Below, piece after piece: positions 50,688 through 63,260 of a stretch of DNA of 64,000 bases. The DNA lies in contig RSEF01000001.1 of assembly GCA_003993805.1 (NCBI GenBank), forward strand, positions 183,524,923 through 183,588,922. Direction: 5' to 3'. The notes under the pieces were generated by a model, which ran no database searches, had not been told where the DNA came from, and saw only the letters and a program-made list of their open reading frames with translations. Source of the DNA: Himantopus leucocephalus (taxonomy: Eukaryota; Chordata; Aves; Charadriiformes; Recurvirostridae). Every line of letters begins with the position of its first letter. The first letter of the stretch is position 1. Position numbers and translations under genes: made by a program.

Positions 50688-53600
50688 TAATGGATCTAGT
50701 TTTATATACTTCTCTTTTATGAGACTTTACTATACCAACAAAGCTAACATCCAGAATACAGTCCTTAACTTATGGATGCGAACTCACTGAGAGAAGCAAT
50801 CTGACTCCCAAGCCCCATGGGCACGCTAAGCTTTTGTATGTCTTTTTAATACTGTGTGAGTAACAGAATTTTGAAAAAAGATCACCTACTGCATATTGTC
50901 AGTAGAGAAATGCTGATATATTTTGCTCATTGCTATGTTCCTAAAGGAGTCTTTGGATTCATCTGCTGCAGTCTTTTCCAGACTGCTCCCAAAGGCAGAA
51001 CAGCTGGAAAAAAACAAATGGATTGAGAGCTTAGAGTCTTTTATAAATTCCAGGCTGTTGCTCATATCCTGCTGTGAAATAAATATTTTGCTGGTGCATT
51101 TATTGAAAATCTATAGGTCTTTGAAATTACGTATCCATAGGCTTGTTGATCTCTCTTTCAGAATTTATGCTTGAAATTGTTTTTCTCTTCCCTTTTTCAT
51201 TTTTTTATCATTATGGTTATTGTTGCTGTCATCGAAAGCTAAAATCCTCTTCTTCACCCTGGAGACAAAACGAATGGAAGCAGTGGATTCAAAGCTGTAA
51301 TACTGACAGCAACAGAGCAACCAAGGTAGCCCTGTCCCCAGCATCCTTGACACCTAAAGAAACCAGCTAGACCTAAGGTGTTAAGTGCCTTAAGGTGTTA
51401 TGGCGATGGGGCCTGGACATGACTGCGCTGCCACTGAGGTTCAGAAATAAAAATCCATACCCTCCAGAGTGATGTTCCAGTAAGGTGAAATTTGGAAGAA
51501 AATTCCAGAAATATTTCAAGAAAGCTTCTTCCAGCCCCGTCACAATATCTGCGGTTTAATAATGAAGCAAATCCTGCCCATTCAAAGTAAACAAAAGAAA
51601 TCTGTGGGGAAACCCTTACAGAGGTGCAAATTCCTCAGAGAATGAGAAAAACAAATAAACCTGATTGAGCAATTTAGTCTGACTCATATATAACCGGTGA
51701 TGATGCATAAGAAAGAAAGAATTCTAGCCTGTCATTCAGATTTGAGTTTTCTGGGCTAGCCGTTAGAAGAATACCAATTTATAGTGTAAGCTAGACATGA
51801 GTCAGACACAGGTAGCTGCAAGACAATGCTCACAGGTGACAAAGGTAAAAGAGCCACTTTTCAGCATAAAATTTAATTTTAATGCTCTTTTTCGGTTTTT
51901 AACTAAAAAGTAGGTCATAGTAGTTGGTAATTAGAGGGCTTGCTCTTAGAAATGTCCTAAGAATTAACTCCTTCACCTGCTTCAAAGGAGATAAAGACCA
52001 ACATATAAATCACTTGTCATTAATTGGTCAACTGGTATAAAAACACATACATCACTTTATATCACTGTTAAAGAATAACTGAAATGCTAGGATCATCAGT
52101 TACACTTTTTGTTAAGGTACTGTAATCACAATGACTATCAAGGTTTCAGCCTGCCATCACTGAAAACATTCAGCTCCATTTAATTCTATTCCTTACACAT
52201 TTCTAAATGAAGTGCATTACAAGTAATGGCTTTTATTCTATATATTGAACACACAGCCTCGGACAGAGAAATACTGAGGCTGGAAATACTTAGAACACTC
52301 AAAGAAATAGGAGGTTTAAAAAAAACTTACCTCCTCTAACTTTAAATCTCTACATGGTTCATGTCTACACATGAGCTACTTAACACATAGGGTTAAATTC
52401 ACAAGACTGATTTTGGACACCTACTTCAGGATGAAATGAGATCAATCAAACTCCCAAATTGTTTGCTACTCTCCACTAACTATAAAGGATGTCTAGGTGA
52501 TTAGATCATTCAGTCAGATGAATTTAATCCAAGATAATTGCAGAAGCAGGCAGCTGATAATACTAGAGGACAGCACTTATTTCTCAGAAACTGTTCCTCT
52601 TACATCGCATTTTGTGTCACCAGTTTTTTCGAAAAAATATTTAAGAGGGTTTTTGAAATTATTTTTCTTAGTGAAGTTTGTATTTTTAGTCATAATTCCT
52701 ATTGTTTTAAATGGATATTATTTATTTTTTTTTTCTTCAAATCCTTAAAATAGGTCTGTTTAAGGAAGGCTCGAAGCCTTTACTTAAGTGAAATATTTGC
52801 TTTTGGCAACCAGCTATTTTTGGATATAAGAGTGAATTATTTTTTCTCTTAAATAATGATGTTTTTCCATTTATTTCTACTGTAGCTTGACATTCTTGTC
52901 ACACTTACAAAGACAGACTACCTAATTTCTTGTCATGGTCTATAGCAAAGTTGTTTACAATGGTATATGTATAGTCATTTGGATCAGAACAGTAATATAC
53001 CATTTCCACTTTTAAAGGTATAACTCTAGATGATGTCAACATTTACCTCCAACAAGATAATACTGTGTCATCCTGAAAAAGAGCTATATCAGCAAAAGAG
53101 ACTTTCTAAGAAAGAATATTAATTAGAAAGGAAAAACAAAAATCAATAATTTTGCAAGCCTGGAAAGACTGGGCCAGCAGAAGAGAAAAAAAAAAAAAAA
53201 ACCAACACAAGACAAACCCACAAAAAAGCCATGTCAAAATACTTTTTTAAATAAAGCATAAAAACACAAGGAAGCACGGAGGCTTAACACTGTTGAAGCA
53301 TTCTAACTGTACCCCCGTGGTGTGCAGGTGTGTCACCACAGAGCCCTACGTCTCCTATCAGAGACTTCTATAAAAAGAAGCATATCAATTGCAAAAATAA
53401 TTGTTTTACAACCATGGTTTAAAAGTACACATGGAGATAAATACCAAGTGTACGGGTTGTAAAATGGTGTCTCCTAGTCCTGTCATTGAAGCACACACAA
53501 CTCCAGCTCCTTCCAGCACTCTCTCCCACAAAGGACAGAGAAGTGAGGAAAAATATCTCAGGATAGGTTCTGCAACTGGCTTCTGTGGTCACCCTCTCTT

Positions 53601-55189
53601 ACTAAGGATCGTGTGATTTTCTGGCATGAAATGAGACTTGTCCCTGTGATCTCTGAACATGCCTTTGGAGAGGCTAGTTTGAAGAAGCTGGAGCAAAAAA
53701 AGCTCTCCAAACCACTGATAATGCTATTGTCAGGCATATTGCTGTGTACTATCAGACCGAAAAAGTAATGTCTCTGACAGCAAAATGAGCTCTTACGTTA
53801 TTTTGTAATTAACATATGTTCCAAATGATAGATTGTGTTTCAAGTATTTAACATTAAAATAAGAAACTAAAAGCAAAAGGAGGGATGATGTGACACTTCT
53901 GGAATTGGATTCCCTGGTATAATCTTTCTACACTATATTTTCTGATCCATCTAAATAGCTTTGTAACTGGTTAAAGCATGCCCCATGCCTCCCAACTGTA
54001 GGAACTGTCATAGCCATTTGGATTCAGAAAAGGATTATGTTCTCCACTGTTTTTAATTAACATATTTCTGGCTATAGTCAAAGCAGTACTGAGCAATTTC
54101 CATTTAACATTTCTCATGTATCTGAATTCTAATCCACCCACTCCTTTTGATAAGACATTGAGTAGTGACCTGAAAATAGTGCTGCAAAGAAGTTTGAGAA
54201 AGAACTTGGGGGGGGGAGAAAAATTGCAGTGTTAAAAATCTGTTAACCATTGGTTACTAATTTGAACTGCTAATGATCTAACGAAGCTGGAGCTAAGACT
54301 CCTATTAATTAGCTAAGGCTGGCAAAACATCCACTCCCAAATATAACTTGCTGTATATAGTTTCATTTACAAGGGAAACAAGCTATAAAAAGAAGAAAGA
54401 ACAACTGCCACATACTAGTGGCAATGAATGCAATAGTTGTGAAGCTCTGTGATGGGATGTGACATGCGTTTCTCCATACATTTACATTTTAAACTTTTAA
54501 TGAAAGCATATTGTCAGGGAATGCCAAGCCCACTATGTATTTTCCCTTTGCAGTGCTGTGACAAGATCCTGCTTCATGTTGCAAGCAAGAAAACATTTTG
54601 TATTAAATGCAAAGTGAATATGCAAGAATGAAATTGAACAAGTTCCTCCCGCAAATCTGCTCCCCATCAAAAATCTAGGGGAAGCCTTTTTCAAAGACAA
54701 AACCATTTTACTCCATTTCTTATGAAGCAGGCTCTTATCAGGTATTTAGGCACTGGCTGTTGGAAAATTCCTTCTTTCCTCAAGAAAGCTGCAAAGTAAA
54801 GATGCTGGAACACTTCCTGAAACTTCATCAGCAGAACAATTTTTTCTATTAAGAAAATGAAGTTGAAATAAATACACACATATAGAAATAACGGACTGAG
54901 TCTGACTGTTCAATGCCTTTTAACATCTAATGGATTGCTAATCCATCTTCATGGATTGATTGTATCACTTGATAAAAACCTGCAACAACTAAAAAAATTC
55001 ATAAGATCAAAATAAGATTTAATTTCTGTAGGGTATTGTTCTTGAGTTTATCTATGTTCAAAACCTAAATTAAATTGTTCCTCTGGGTTCATAATCAACT
55101 ATGTTTTTCTTTTTTCCTTTGATGATGGCTATCAGTGAAGAAATTTGAGTTCATCCTACCCCCACCTCCTGCTACAGCTACCTCCCATC

Positions 55190-55215
55190 TTTTTTTTTTT
55201 GGGGGGGGGGGGGGG
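55190..55215 (+). repeat. T11-G15 homopolymer junction
   Basis: Eleven T are directly followed by fifteen G, then AGGGAGG. Such junctions are unstable and often mis-sized in assemblies. The G part can also form a quadruplex. Confidence 0.8.
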
Positions 55216-56226
55216 AGGGAGGCTAGAATTTGACTCTTATTAAGATAGACAAGGTTTATGTTGGTGTAAGGTATTCAGTATGAATAAATGGCATAGAAAC
55301 TGGCGCTCATCAGTCTCACATACAGCGCTCAAAAAAAATCCCGATATAAGAAGTCTGTCCTGCTTGAGGAAAGTTAACATACCCTATTTCGACTACACCT
55401 TTGTTTTTACCACCATTTTACCAAGATATCGCAGTACTATAAAAACTTATAAAATGAAACTCAGGATGGGACTTCTGCTTGTGGTCAACAGTGATCAATT
55501 TTCTGTCACTGAAATCAAATTACTTAAAAAGAAAAGCAGGGGCCCTCAACCTTGGCTAAAGTCAGATTCTGCACAGGGGAATCCACCTATTCAGCACTGG
55601 ATGACACAACTCCTGGCACGGCAGTGAGCACTTACAAGCGCACTGTGCAATATTGAAACTAACGGGGCCCCTCGCAGATTTGGCTGCCAGCTAACATGAG
55701 CCTGGGTTACACAATCAGGTTCCAAATTAGGCTAATCACTTAACTTTGGCAGTAGTATTGCAATAAAAAGATTCATAATTCATAATGGAGAAGGCGAAGA
55801 CGTGAACCTTAGCAAAAAGACGCAAAGTCATACATCAAGAGACAATTACGTATCTCAAATACCAGCAAGCTGAGCAGGCGATGAGTAGCATCAAAGCAGG
55901 CAACAGACAATGCGCTGACCTTCATTCCTGATGACAGTGAGTGTTTTGTTTATTCTGTTGTGTGATAATGTTGGTGTATTATTTCTGGTCTCTGGCTATA
56001 TTCGCAAGAAAAGTACATGATCCTACCTCCTTTTGGTCATCAGTGTTTCCTCACATGAGAATACTTGAACATCCATTCCCATTTCCAGAATTAAAAGGGA
56101 AAATGGTTCTCTCGTTTGGAGTATCAGTACTTCACTGTAATTGAGTGTTGAGTTAGCCCTATAGCAGATCTTTAATGAGATAAATGTTATTAAAGGCTGA
56201 AAAAAATAGCCGAGTATGGTGAAACT

Positions 56227-56258
56227 ATCTCTCTCTTTAGAGATCAGAGAGCTCTCTG
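56227..56258. repeat. Two abutting inverted repeats, one a perfect 14-bp palindrome
   Basis: ATCTCT (56227-56232) pairs with AGAGAT (56239-56244). Immediately next is CAGAGAGCTCTCTG (56245-56258), a perfect 14-bp palindrome. Confidence 0.55.
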
Positions 56259-57716
56259 TAGAGCCTGGATTTCAGGTTCTTTTTCGAAGACAATTCAGAA
56301 CTGTTCTTCAGTCTTTTATGAAAGAGTCACTCGAAAAGAAAGATCTGATCTTCTGTAGGAATAGTACCATTAAATTTAAGGCATTTCTTAAGTAAAGTAT
56401 TCAGCTGAGTATTATCTGCCATTAAGATAATTAGGTCTAATTTTGCCTTGGACCTTAGTTGAAGCTTTGCAGTGGGAAATAATTTCTGGAAGAGTTTTAC
56501 CTATTTAAACAGACAAGTTAAATAGGGGATTTTGAAAGACATATAGATTTCTACCTCATTCTCAAATCAGATTTACTTGACATCAGAATTACATTTTTAA
56601 TGTGCAAAAATCTAGCTAACCATAGTTAAGGAGCTATATTGGGATTTCCAAATGGGAACTATCAAGCTATATATTTTTTCAGATACGCAGATCTACAGTG
56701 CCAGTGAAAGCATCTTGAAAAATTAGAGTCTCATGATAATACAGGTCTGCCATATGGGGTTGTCAAACATGTACATCAACGACCTAAAACTGTACCACTA
56801 GCAATTTTCATAGTGACATCAACGGGACAATGCTAAATGTTTGGGTTTTTTTAAATTTCATCCATAAAATTAAAAGCCTAATCCTCTCTTGGTTAGGTAA
56901 ACAGTTAACTAGTAGTAAATTTCAGGGGGAACAGAATATTTTATCATCAAAAGAAAAATTATACCATCTTGTTGCTTAACCTTTTCAGTCACTGCTAAAC
57001 ATATAGCTAAATAGAAATCTCTGTTTCTGAAAAAAACAATTGTCACCCTTTTTCCAGATGAGGAAGGACAGAAATGAAAAATAATCATTATTCCAAGCTC
57101 TACAGAGCTTAATTACCTCTTTACTCAGGCAAATTCCCCATTGAGGCCACCAATATTTTTACCTCAATAACTACTGAATCATCTAATAATAAAATAGCAT
57201 TTAAAAAACCCAGAGAATAAAAATGAAAGCTTGCAATAGATATGACTGTATACTGTACCAATGCATCTTTCTCCAATATTTTCATATTTATTTTTTGTTT
57301 CCATTGGGAACTATACACTAGATTTTTAGATACTCTAAAATAAACACGTTTTTCTCTATGTTTACCCCACTATTTCACCCAACTCATTCCGTATTGTCTC
57401 CTGGATTGAACTGATACCCAAAATACAGTATGCATTTTATCTCACTCTTCAAGTCCAATACAGAGACTTTCTTGAACCCAGACTGAATCCCCAGCAGAAA
57501 TTACAGAAGTGCCAGGAGATGCTGTGTTCAATGGACCAGCAATCCCTAATTTAACAAAAACAGCTCTTAAGTAAATGGAGATACTGTATTTTGTGATACG
57601 GCACACCTGATTTAAATCATGATGATGTTAAACAGATTTACACATACTTGAGGAATGTAGAACTTAGTCAAGGTAACAGTTTAAAAAGATTTCAACAAGA
57701 AAATTCAACACAAAGC

Positions 57717-58954
57717 CTCAACATTGTACAAAACAACTTCTGAAACTTTATTGTGAATTTTAAAGTACATTTAGAAAGGATCTTATCCTTAATATCATTA
57801 ATTAAAAATAAATTTGAAAGAAATCCACATACTAGTAGTTTAAGCAAAGTTCAGTACAGACTTTTTGAAGTCACAATATATACATTGCATGAGAGTGCAA
57901 TAAGCTTCCAATTACATTAGGTATATATTTTTAAAAAAAGAGGTTTGATTTGACATGTGTGAGAGGCATACTGTTTACAATGAAAATGTTTTACAAAATA
58001 TAGCAAAGGAAAAATGGAATTTAATACATTTTGAATGTACAACTACTTTATATCCTTTAAAGGTAGTTCTTTACTCAAAGTGTACAAAGGTCCATTTTTT
58101 AAAGGACACCTGTTTGTTTGCACTGTTCAACACTGATTAGAAACGATAGTTTTAAAGATTCATTACTATACATATCAGTGAATTCTTATTCAACTCAATG
58201 GCCACTACAATGAAGAAAATATTACAGAATCATTGACAGCATCTTCTTCTCTCCTAAACTATGCATAGATAAATACATAGCAATGGTGCCTATTACTACA
58301 ATAAAAGTGAAACACTTCACCTGATTTTTGCAGCTATTCTTTGCATAAATATAATGCATTATATATATTAGTTTATTTAACAATCAATTGATTGCTTATT
58401 TTAACACTCAGTAACATATAGAAGTACATACACTGCTATCCTTAAACATTTTCCACTCTGTAGCGGCTCATAAGATTCAAAAAATCAACACTGTAAATTC
58501 ATAATTCTCAACCTGGGGGAACAGTATCCCTCAGATGGACTGATACTACTTATACAAGTTAAACCATATTATGAGTCCATAGCGTCCACCTCCAAAATAC
58601 ATAACAGGAGTAATATAGTTTACTGTGGCTACTAACTACTGCATAATCATTATATAGGAAATCGTCACATTAAGTGTTTTACATTTATGATTACTCATTA
58701 CACTATATCACACACAGAGCGAAACTTTCCCCAACAGATGGACCTCCTTTTCCACACTTTTTCATGTTTTAGAGAAAAATCATCACACAGTGACAAAGTT
58801 ATGTCTTGAAAAGTATGCAAAATGTGTTTCCTTCTTCAGGATCGAAGAGTGAGCAGCAAACTATTAATTATTTTACGTAAAATTACATCTTTAAAGTTTT
58901 CTGCACCACAACTAAACAAACCATCTACTGGGGGTGTAGGACTGTCACTCAAAA
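57717..58954 (-). other. Possible terminal exon and 3' UTR of an unidentified minus-strand gene
   Basis: Seen: on the minus strand a good acceptor (branch-like CTAAC, then CTTTTCCCACAG) ends at 58955. After two bases an open frame of 38 codons follows, ending ...VILRKIINSLLLTLRS at a TGA (58836-58838). About 1.1 kb of AT-rich DNA lies between this stop and AATAAA at 57752-57747, which is followed by GT-rich DNA as at real cleavage sites. Inferred: this could be the last exon of a gene whose other exons lie at higher coordinates. Against it: AATAAA is frequent in AT-rich DNA, 38 codons can stay open by chance, the peptide matches no family I recognise, and the nearest candidate upstream exon (59290-59358) ends in the wrong phase to join it directly. 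Confidence 0.25.
57747..57752 (-). terminator. Candidate polyadenylation signal AATAAA
   Basis: AATAAA on the minus strand (TTTATT on plus) is followed within 20-40 bases by a TTGTTTTGT and GCTTTGTGTTG-like GT-rich stretch, the usual layout of a vertebrate cleavage site. The signal is real as a motif. Its use depends on the minus-strand exon proposed next to it. Confidence 0.3.
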
Positions 58955-59289
58955 CTGTGGGAAAAGCATACCAGAAAATTAGTTAGCCAATAATGAATTA
59001 AAAGTTGTACTTTCCTTTCAAACAGAGCACAGTAGGGTTATGTGATTTGTGTCCAACCACGCTGCAATGTGTTATCTGAACAGCTCAAAGCATTGCAAAG
59101 GCCAAGACAGCTTTGCATTCATTATTGCCAAAATAAAGGGAATATGCTGAAATGTGTAATAACCAGTGGTGGATTTTTAACCACCACCAAGGATGTCTGC
59201 GACATTAAGATCTGCAGAAGAGAGCAAGCTATTTCTTTTCAGAACATGGGTAGGGTGGACAAAAATCCACCCTATGCAGATTTGCTTAC
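58955..59289. other. Possible intron between the two minus-strand exon candidates
   Basis: Carries two GC hairpins (59166-59187 and 59251-59274) and, on the minus strand, a further acceptor-like CTCTCTTCTGCAG near 59207-59219. The plus-strand open frame at 59042-59317 is unrecognised. Confidence 0.25.
59166..59274. repeat. Two related hairpins sharing GGTGGATTTTT
   Basis: GTGGTGG (59166-59172), eight bases, CCACCAC (59181-59187) is one perfect inverted repeat. TAGGGTGGA (59251-59259), CAAAAA, TCCACCCTA (59266-59274) is another with a 9-bp stem. The 11-mer GGTGGATTTTT occurs in the first on the plus strand and in the second on the minus strand, so the two hairpins are also inverted relatives of one another. 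Confidence 0.6.
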
Positions 59290-59358
59290 CTACTTCTCCT
59301 GGACTTCTTCACCGTAGTTGAAATGATCCTCACTGTCTTTTCAATACAACTGTCTCTT
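59290..59358 (-). other. Possible 69-nt internal exon, minus strand
   Basis: Seen: an acceptor-like CTTCTTTCTCCATAG ends at 59359 and a donor-like TAG then GTAAGC begins at 59289 (minus strand). Of the three frames only one is open, 22 whole codons, basic near its end (VKKSRRS). It enters and leaves in phase 2. The length is divisible by three. Joined directly to the exon candidate starting at 58954, this frame would stop after two further codons, so either another exon lies between or one of the two is false. It resembles no known protein. Confidence 0.15.
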
Positions 59359-61270
59359 CTATGGAGAAAGAAGTTTACTCTCTCTCTCTGCAAAACACTA
59401 CCTAATAGCAGTGATCACTTAGAGGGCAGACACTCCAATTCAGTTGTAATCTACTTTTGGCTAGGCTACTAATCCTGGAACCTCTCTTTGCTTTTTCATG
59501 CTAAATGTAGCAGACTAGGCTTTCAGCTGTCATCCCGGTGAACAGCAGGAAGAAAGTGAATAATTTTGCAGATCCATATGATGTTTTTCACTTTTGCTGT
59601 CCACTAACCCACCAGAAACTTCATGGTGAAACGCTACAAAAATACGTGCCCCAATTTTTCCTAATATCCATGCAAGAAGAGTGCAGCATGCCCACCAACT
59701 TCAGTCATGCCACACTCACCTGTCCACCACACGCAGCAGCACACAGGGTGACACCTGTGGATTGCCTCAGGAACCCAGAGAGAAGGGAAATGAGAAGTCC
59801 CTGGCATGGCTTCTGGAGACAAGACAGCTTTAGAGGCAACACTAATGGCATGCTGACAGGATGTACTTTAAGACTTCTTTTCAAAAAAAAAAAAAAAACC
59901 CAAAAAACCAGAAGCTTTACCAGTCAGAAACCTGCCCAGTGTTTCTGTATTAGAGTGTCACTTTCAGTTAAAAAGAAATCTTTTAGCTTACATTATGTGG
60001 CACATTTTTTCCCTATTTCTGTTTTAAAAACACAAAATAGCCCACCCCTTCCTTTGATATCTGCAAAGAGGATAACTGAAGCCTTCCAGGATCCTTGACA
60101 GCTTAAGTATACAGTAGGAATAGTTGACAATTACATTTGCTTTTCCCAGTGTGCAGAAAGGATGGCTAATGGAATTAATGAATCGTTTGCTGTTCCACTA
60201 GTAAAAAGTCTAAATAACAACATGACCTCCAGTCAACGCTGCTGAAGAAGCATTTCCTTAAACAATTCACAATATATGAGAGATGACCTCAGACAGCAAC
60301 TTATAAATGTGTTTGTGATTTTTCTTCTTTAATTCTCTCTCTTTTGTGTAGATCTACATACATAAAAGTTTTACCATTTGCACCAGTTGCTATTTTCCCT
60401 AATGACTAAGTGTTTATACCAAACTGGGAAGAAAGGAAAAGCATCTTGCTCCAAAGGCTAAGTTCAGCTATCATGAACACAACATAAATCTAAAACTTCC
60501 ACTTAAGTAAAAAAATGCTCCCAAGTTCAGATATTTCTTAGAGCTGTAATAAACAATGTTTACTAGATAAGTTCCTTTGCAAAGAAAAGCTAGAGTTTTA
60601 AAAATAAAGCTGAATAGCTCTGTTCTTGCTTCTCCTTGTTTCTATTTCATGCAAATCCACTGCCATCAGTGGCGGGTTTCTTGGTTTAAACCAGTGTGAA
60701 AAGAAACCAAGTATCTGTTAACAAACTTCTGATGTTTCATAGTGCTAAACAATTTATTAAAAATACATTAATATCCCATAAGAATTTGGGGCTAAGATTG
60801 TTATTGTTGTTTTGAAATGGATATTTATCAAAGGGATAGAGAGGGTTTATTTAACATCAGGTCAGCACATGAATGCAGACTGCAAACCAATTTTTCTGTA
60901 TATATATATATGTATATATATTTAAGTTCTAAAGCTGGAAACACTCTTCCTAAACAGGAACTGTATTCTTTAATTATCTTTGAAGAGAAGGGTGGGACTA
61001 ACCCTACATTTTTAATCTTTTTTAGGATTTAGTTTAGCAGGATAAGAGGTTATAGCAGAGTAAAAAAAAAAAAATGATTTAGTACAGTGCCTACAATCCA
61101 CTGATGCTTACTGTAGTTGATCATCAAAATACTTAAAACGATAGTATTAAGTGATTTATGCGGTTGATGACATAAATGTTTATGACAGCCTTAGCCACAT
61201 AGTTGCATCCGCTTGACTTTCACACACTTTATTTGAAGACATGCATGTGTAAAGATCAGTAGCAATTGCC
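59359..61270. other. Unique noncoding DNA; longest chance ORF of the window
   Basis: The 186-codon plus frame at 59538-60098 lies here. It contains a poly-A-coded Lys run (59883-59898) and has no recognisable domain or start context, so it is not called. The minus strand has a strong donor motif at 59719 (CAG then GTGAGT) after a 93-base stretch open in two frames, also unrecognised. A (TA)n run lies at 60899-60922. Confidence 0.45.
60899..60922 (+). repeat. (TA)n microsatellite
   Basis: Seven TA units, a TG, then four TA units. A short variable AT repeat. Confidence 0.8.
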
Positions 61271-61690
61271 AATTTGCCTGATCTACCACATCACCATACA
61301 AAAAACTGTTACAGATTTTCCCCCTTAGGTGCAATTTTGTCATACTCCATTAATCCTTTCAATCCTCCCCCAGTCCTGTGGACTTGTTATTTAGTAATCC
61401 CCGATTGTTGTGGTGAAGGAACATTGGAAAGCCTCTGCTGTCCGCAAGGCAGAAAATTACAATGGTCGTCTATTAAATTTGGCTCTTACAGTGCCCACTT
61501 GGATCAAGCCCGCTTGTCACAATCACAACCAATAGCCACAACGTCAGGACAAATTATCACCGACATCCAAAATGTCAATTTTAAACTAATTTTGTGTCTT
61601 ACAAAGTATCGCCTCTTCAGTACTCAGACAAAGGCGGAAGCCCAGCTGTATTTTGAAGGAGGGGGAAAAAAAGTCTTAAATCAACACATC
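61271..61690. promoter_or_regulatory. Candidate regulatory block
   Basis: About 420 bases of balanced composition without low-complexity runs in otherwise AT-rich DNA. Motifs visible by eye are TAATCC (61395-61400, OTX/PITX type), TGTGGT (61409-61414, RUNX core), ACAATGG (61459-61465, SOX), CCAAT (61529-61533) and AACGTCA (61540-61546, CRE half-site). A 140-codon plus frame (61274-61696) spans it but resembles no protein. The look is that of a vertebrate conserved noncoding element. This is inference, since single motifs of this kind also arise by chance. Confidence 0.25.
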
Positions 61691-61960
61691 ACATAGGGTA
61701 GCTTCATTCACTTATGCATGTCAGGTTTTCAGTTTTCAGCTCCCAACTGGGAACTCTCCCACATGATTGCAACCTATTGTGCAACTGAACAACTTGGCTT
61801 TCTTCCACTTGAGTCTGTTAAAGAGAGATTACTGGAAGCATTCCTTTCCAGGGCTGCTCTCCTTAAATACGAGATTCTCTTTAAACACCAGCGTTTCTCT
61901 TTTTAATTCAACATTTTTACACTGCAAAGTAATCTGTCTGGATCCTCTCTCTTTCATATG

Positions 61961-61978
61961 CACACGCACACACACACG
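61961..61978 (+). repeat. (CA)n microsatellite
   Basis: Short CA repeat with one CG interruption. Confidence 0.8.
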
Positions 61979-62079
61979 AACATGCACAAAGCCACAGGGT
62001 TTCTATCCCAAATCAAGTATGTGTATCCCTATCTTTTTTCCCCCTATACACAGAAGTCAAATTCATCTATTTTTTAGGA

Positions 62080-62103
62080 AAACAAACAAACAAACAAAAA
62101 AAC
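62080..62103 (+). repeat. (AAAC)n tract
   Basis: Four to five AAAC units ending in an A run. Confidence 0.8.
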
Positions 62104-63260
62104 AGCCTTTCACCAGCTCGATTAATTTAAACCTGTAAACCCTGGTTTTTAATACTACTGACATGAAAAAGTAACAGCTACAAGCTCCTAGCCAGAATTT
62201 GTGATTGATTATCTAGAGAAGCCTTTACAGAAAAGCTTGTTTGCTTATTAGTTGTACTAAGGTCTATATTCAGTGACATATCCAACCACAATCTTTAATT
62301 AAGAAAAAACTGACTAAATATTTAGATATTTTATTTCTGAAATAAAATAAATAGGGAAATAAATAAGCAAATAAATCACACAAAAATAATGAAAAGCTTC
62401 ACAATCAACCACAAAATAGAGGAAATCTTAAAATAAACCTCTTAGTTATCTCAGATATTTAAGGTTGTAACATTTTATTTTTAAGAGCTGACTTGTCTTT
62501 TGGAACTATTGTACTTTCTACTATCTCATCCTTCAGAAGTCCAGCAAGACCTTATCCTTTCTGCTAGAATAGCAGTCATGAGTGTGATTACATGATCTAC
62601 ATGCTAACCACATACCACTTAGGTTTCTCGGCATACTGTAGCATGAATCAATCTTACTCACCCATGGGTGTAGTGTATACTACCTCCAGATCACTCAGCT
62701 AGTTTTGTTTCTTTTGATGTACACAGAGCATAACATGTGGAAAAATCTGTGCAGATGAATCATATTTAAGGTTGATGTGACTACTGAAGCCTAACGCAAA
62801 CTTAACACGTTATTTACCAAAAGCTTAACTGGAATTATTTTCTATGAATAGTTTAAAAAATACTTGCAATTTCACTGGCAAATTTCAACATTTATAGTAC
62901 TAAATATAATCAGAAATGTTCTACCATTAATACCAGCCATGAGTCTTTGCAACGCTGTTTAAAACAGCAGGATGCTCTTACAGTAAAACACTTAGCAAAA
63001 TGCTATTTCTTATATGAAAATAAAAGGCTCAAATGCACTTAGTTTAAGAGATATTAACGCATAGTGAGCAACAATATACATTCAATATCTGATAGAGACA
63101 TTTGACTGGAAAAGGTTTGGGTGTCCAATTCTGACCCTAGCAGCTCTCTAAAAGTCATACTAGTAGTAGCAGATACCATGTACTTCAAAACAAGTCACAC
63201 CAGTCTGCACTGCTATGTACGTTAGCCCAAACTACATTTACACATGGACTTTGCCTAAGA

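Larger units (their letters stand above)
47161..57716. other. Unique noncoding DNA, no gene confirmed
   Basis: AT-rich single-copy sequence. It contains a quadruplex-type G tract (47446-47472), a CCATGG palindrome cluster (50648-50687), a T/G homopolymer junction (55190-55215) and abutting palindromes (56227-56258). On the plus strand 49915-49972 has an acceptor-like pyrimidine tract ending in TATAG, one open frame of 19 codons and a consensus donor (CAG then GTAAGA), but it resembles no known protein and has no partner exons. Confidence 0.5.
61691..63260. other. Unique noncoding DNA with CA and AAAC repeats
   Basis: Contains (CA)n at 61961-61978, (AAAC)n at 62080-62103 and a perfect 12-bp palindrome CACCCATGGGTG at 62659-62670. 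The plus frames at 61718-61906 and 61767-62138 run into the CA and AAAC repeats and are not credible genes. Confidence 0.5.

Noticed and set aside
57040..57085. CCAGATGAGGAA..., a possible reverse-strand MIR piece
   Set aside because: The match is under 30 bases and the neighbouring MIR blocks are missing.
59538..60098. 186-codon plus-strand ORF, the longest in the window
   Set aside because: It reads through a poly-A run, has no recognisable domain, and a frame of this size is expected by chance in 64 kb of AT-rich DNA.
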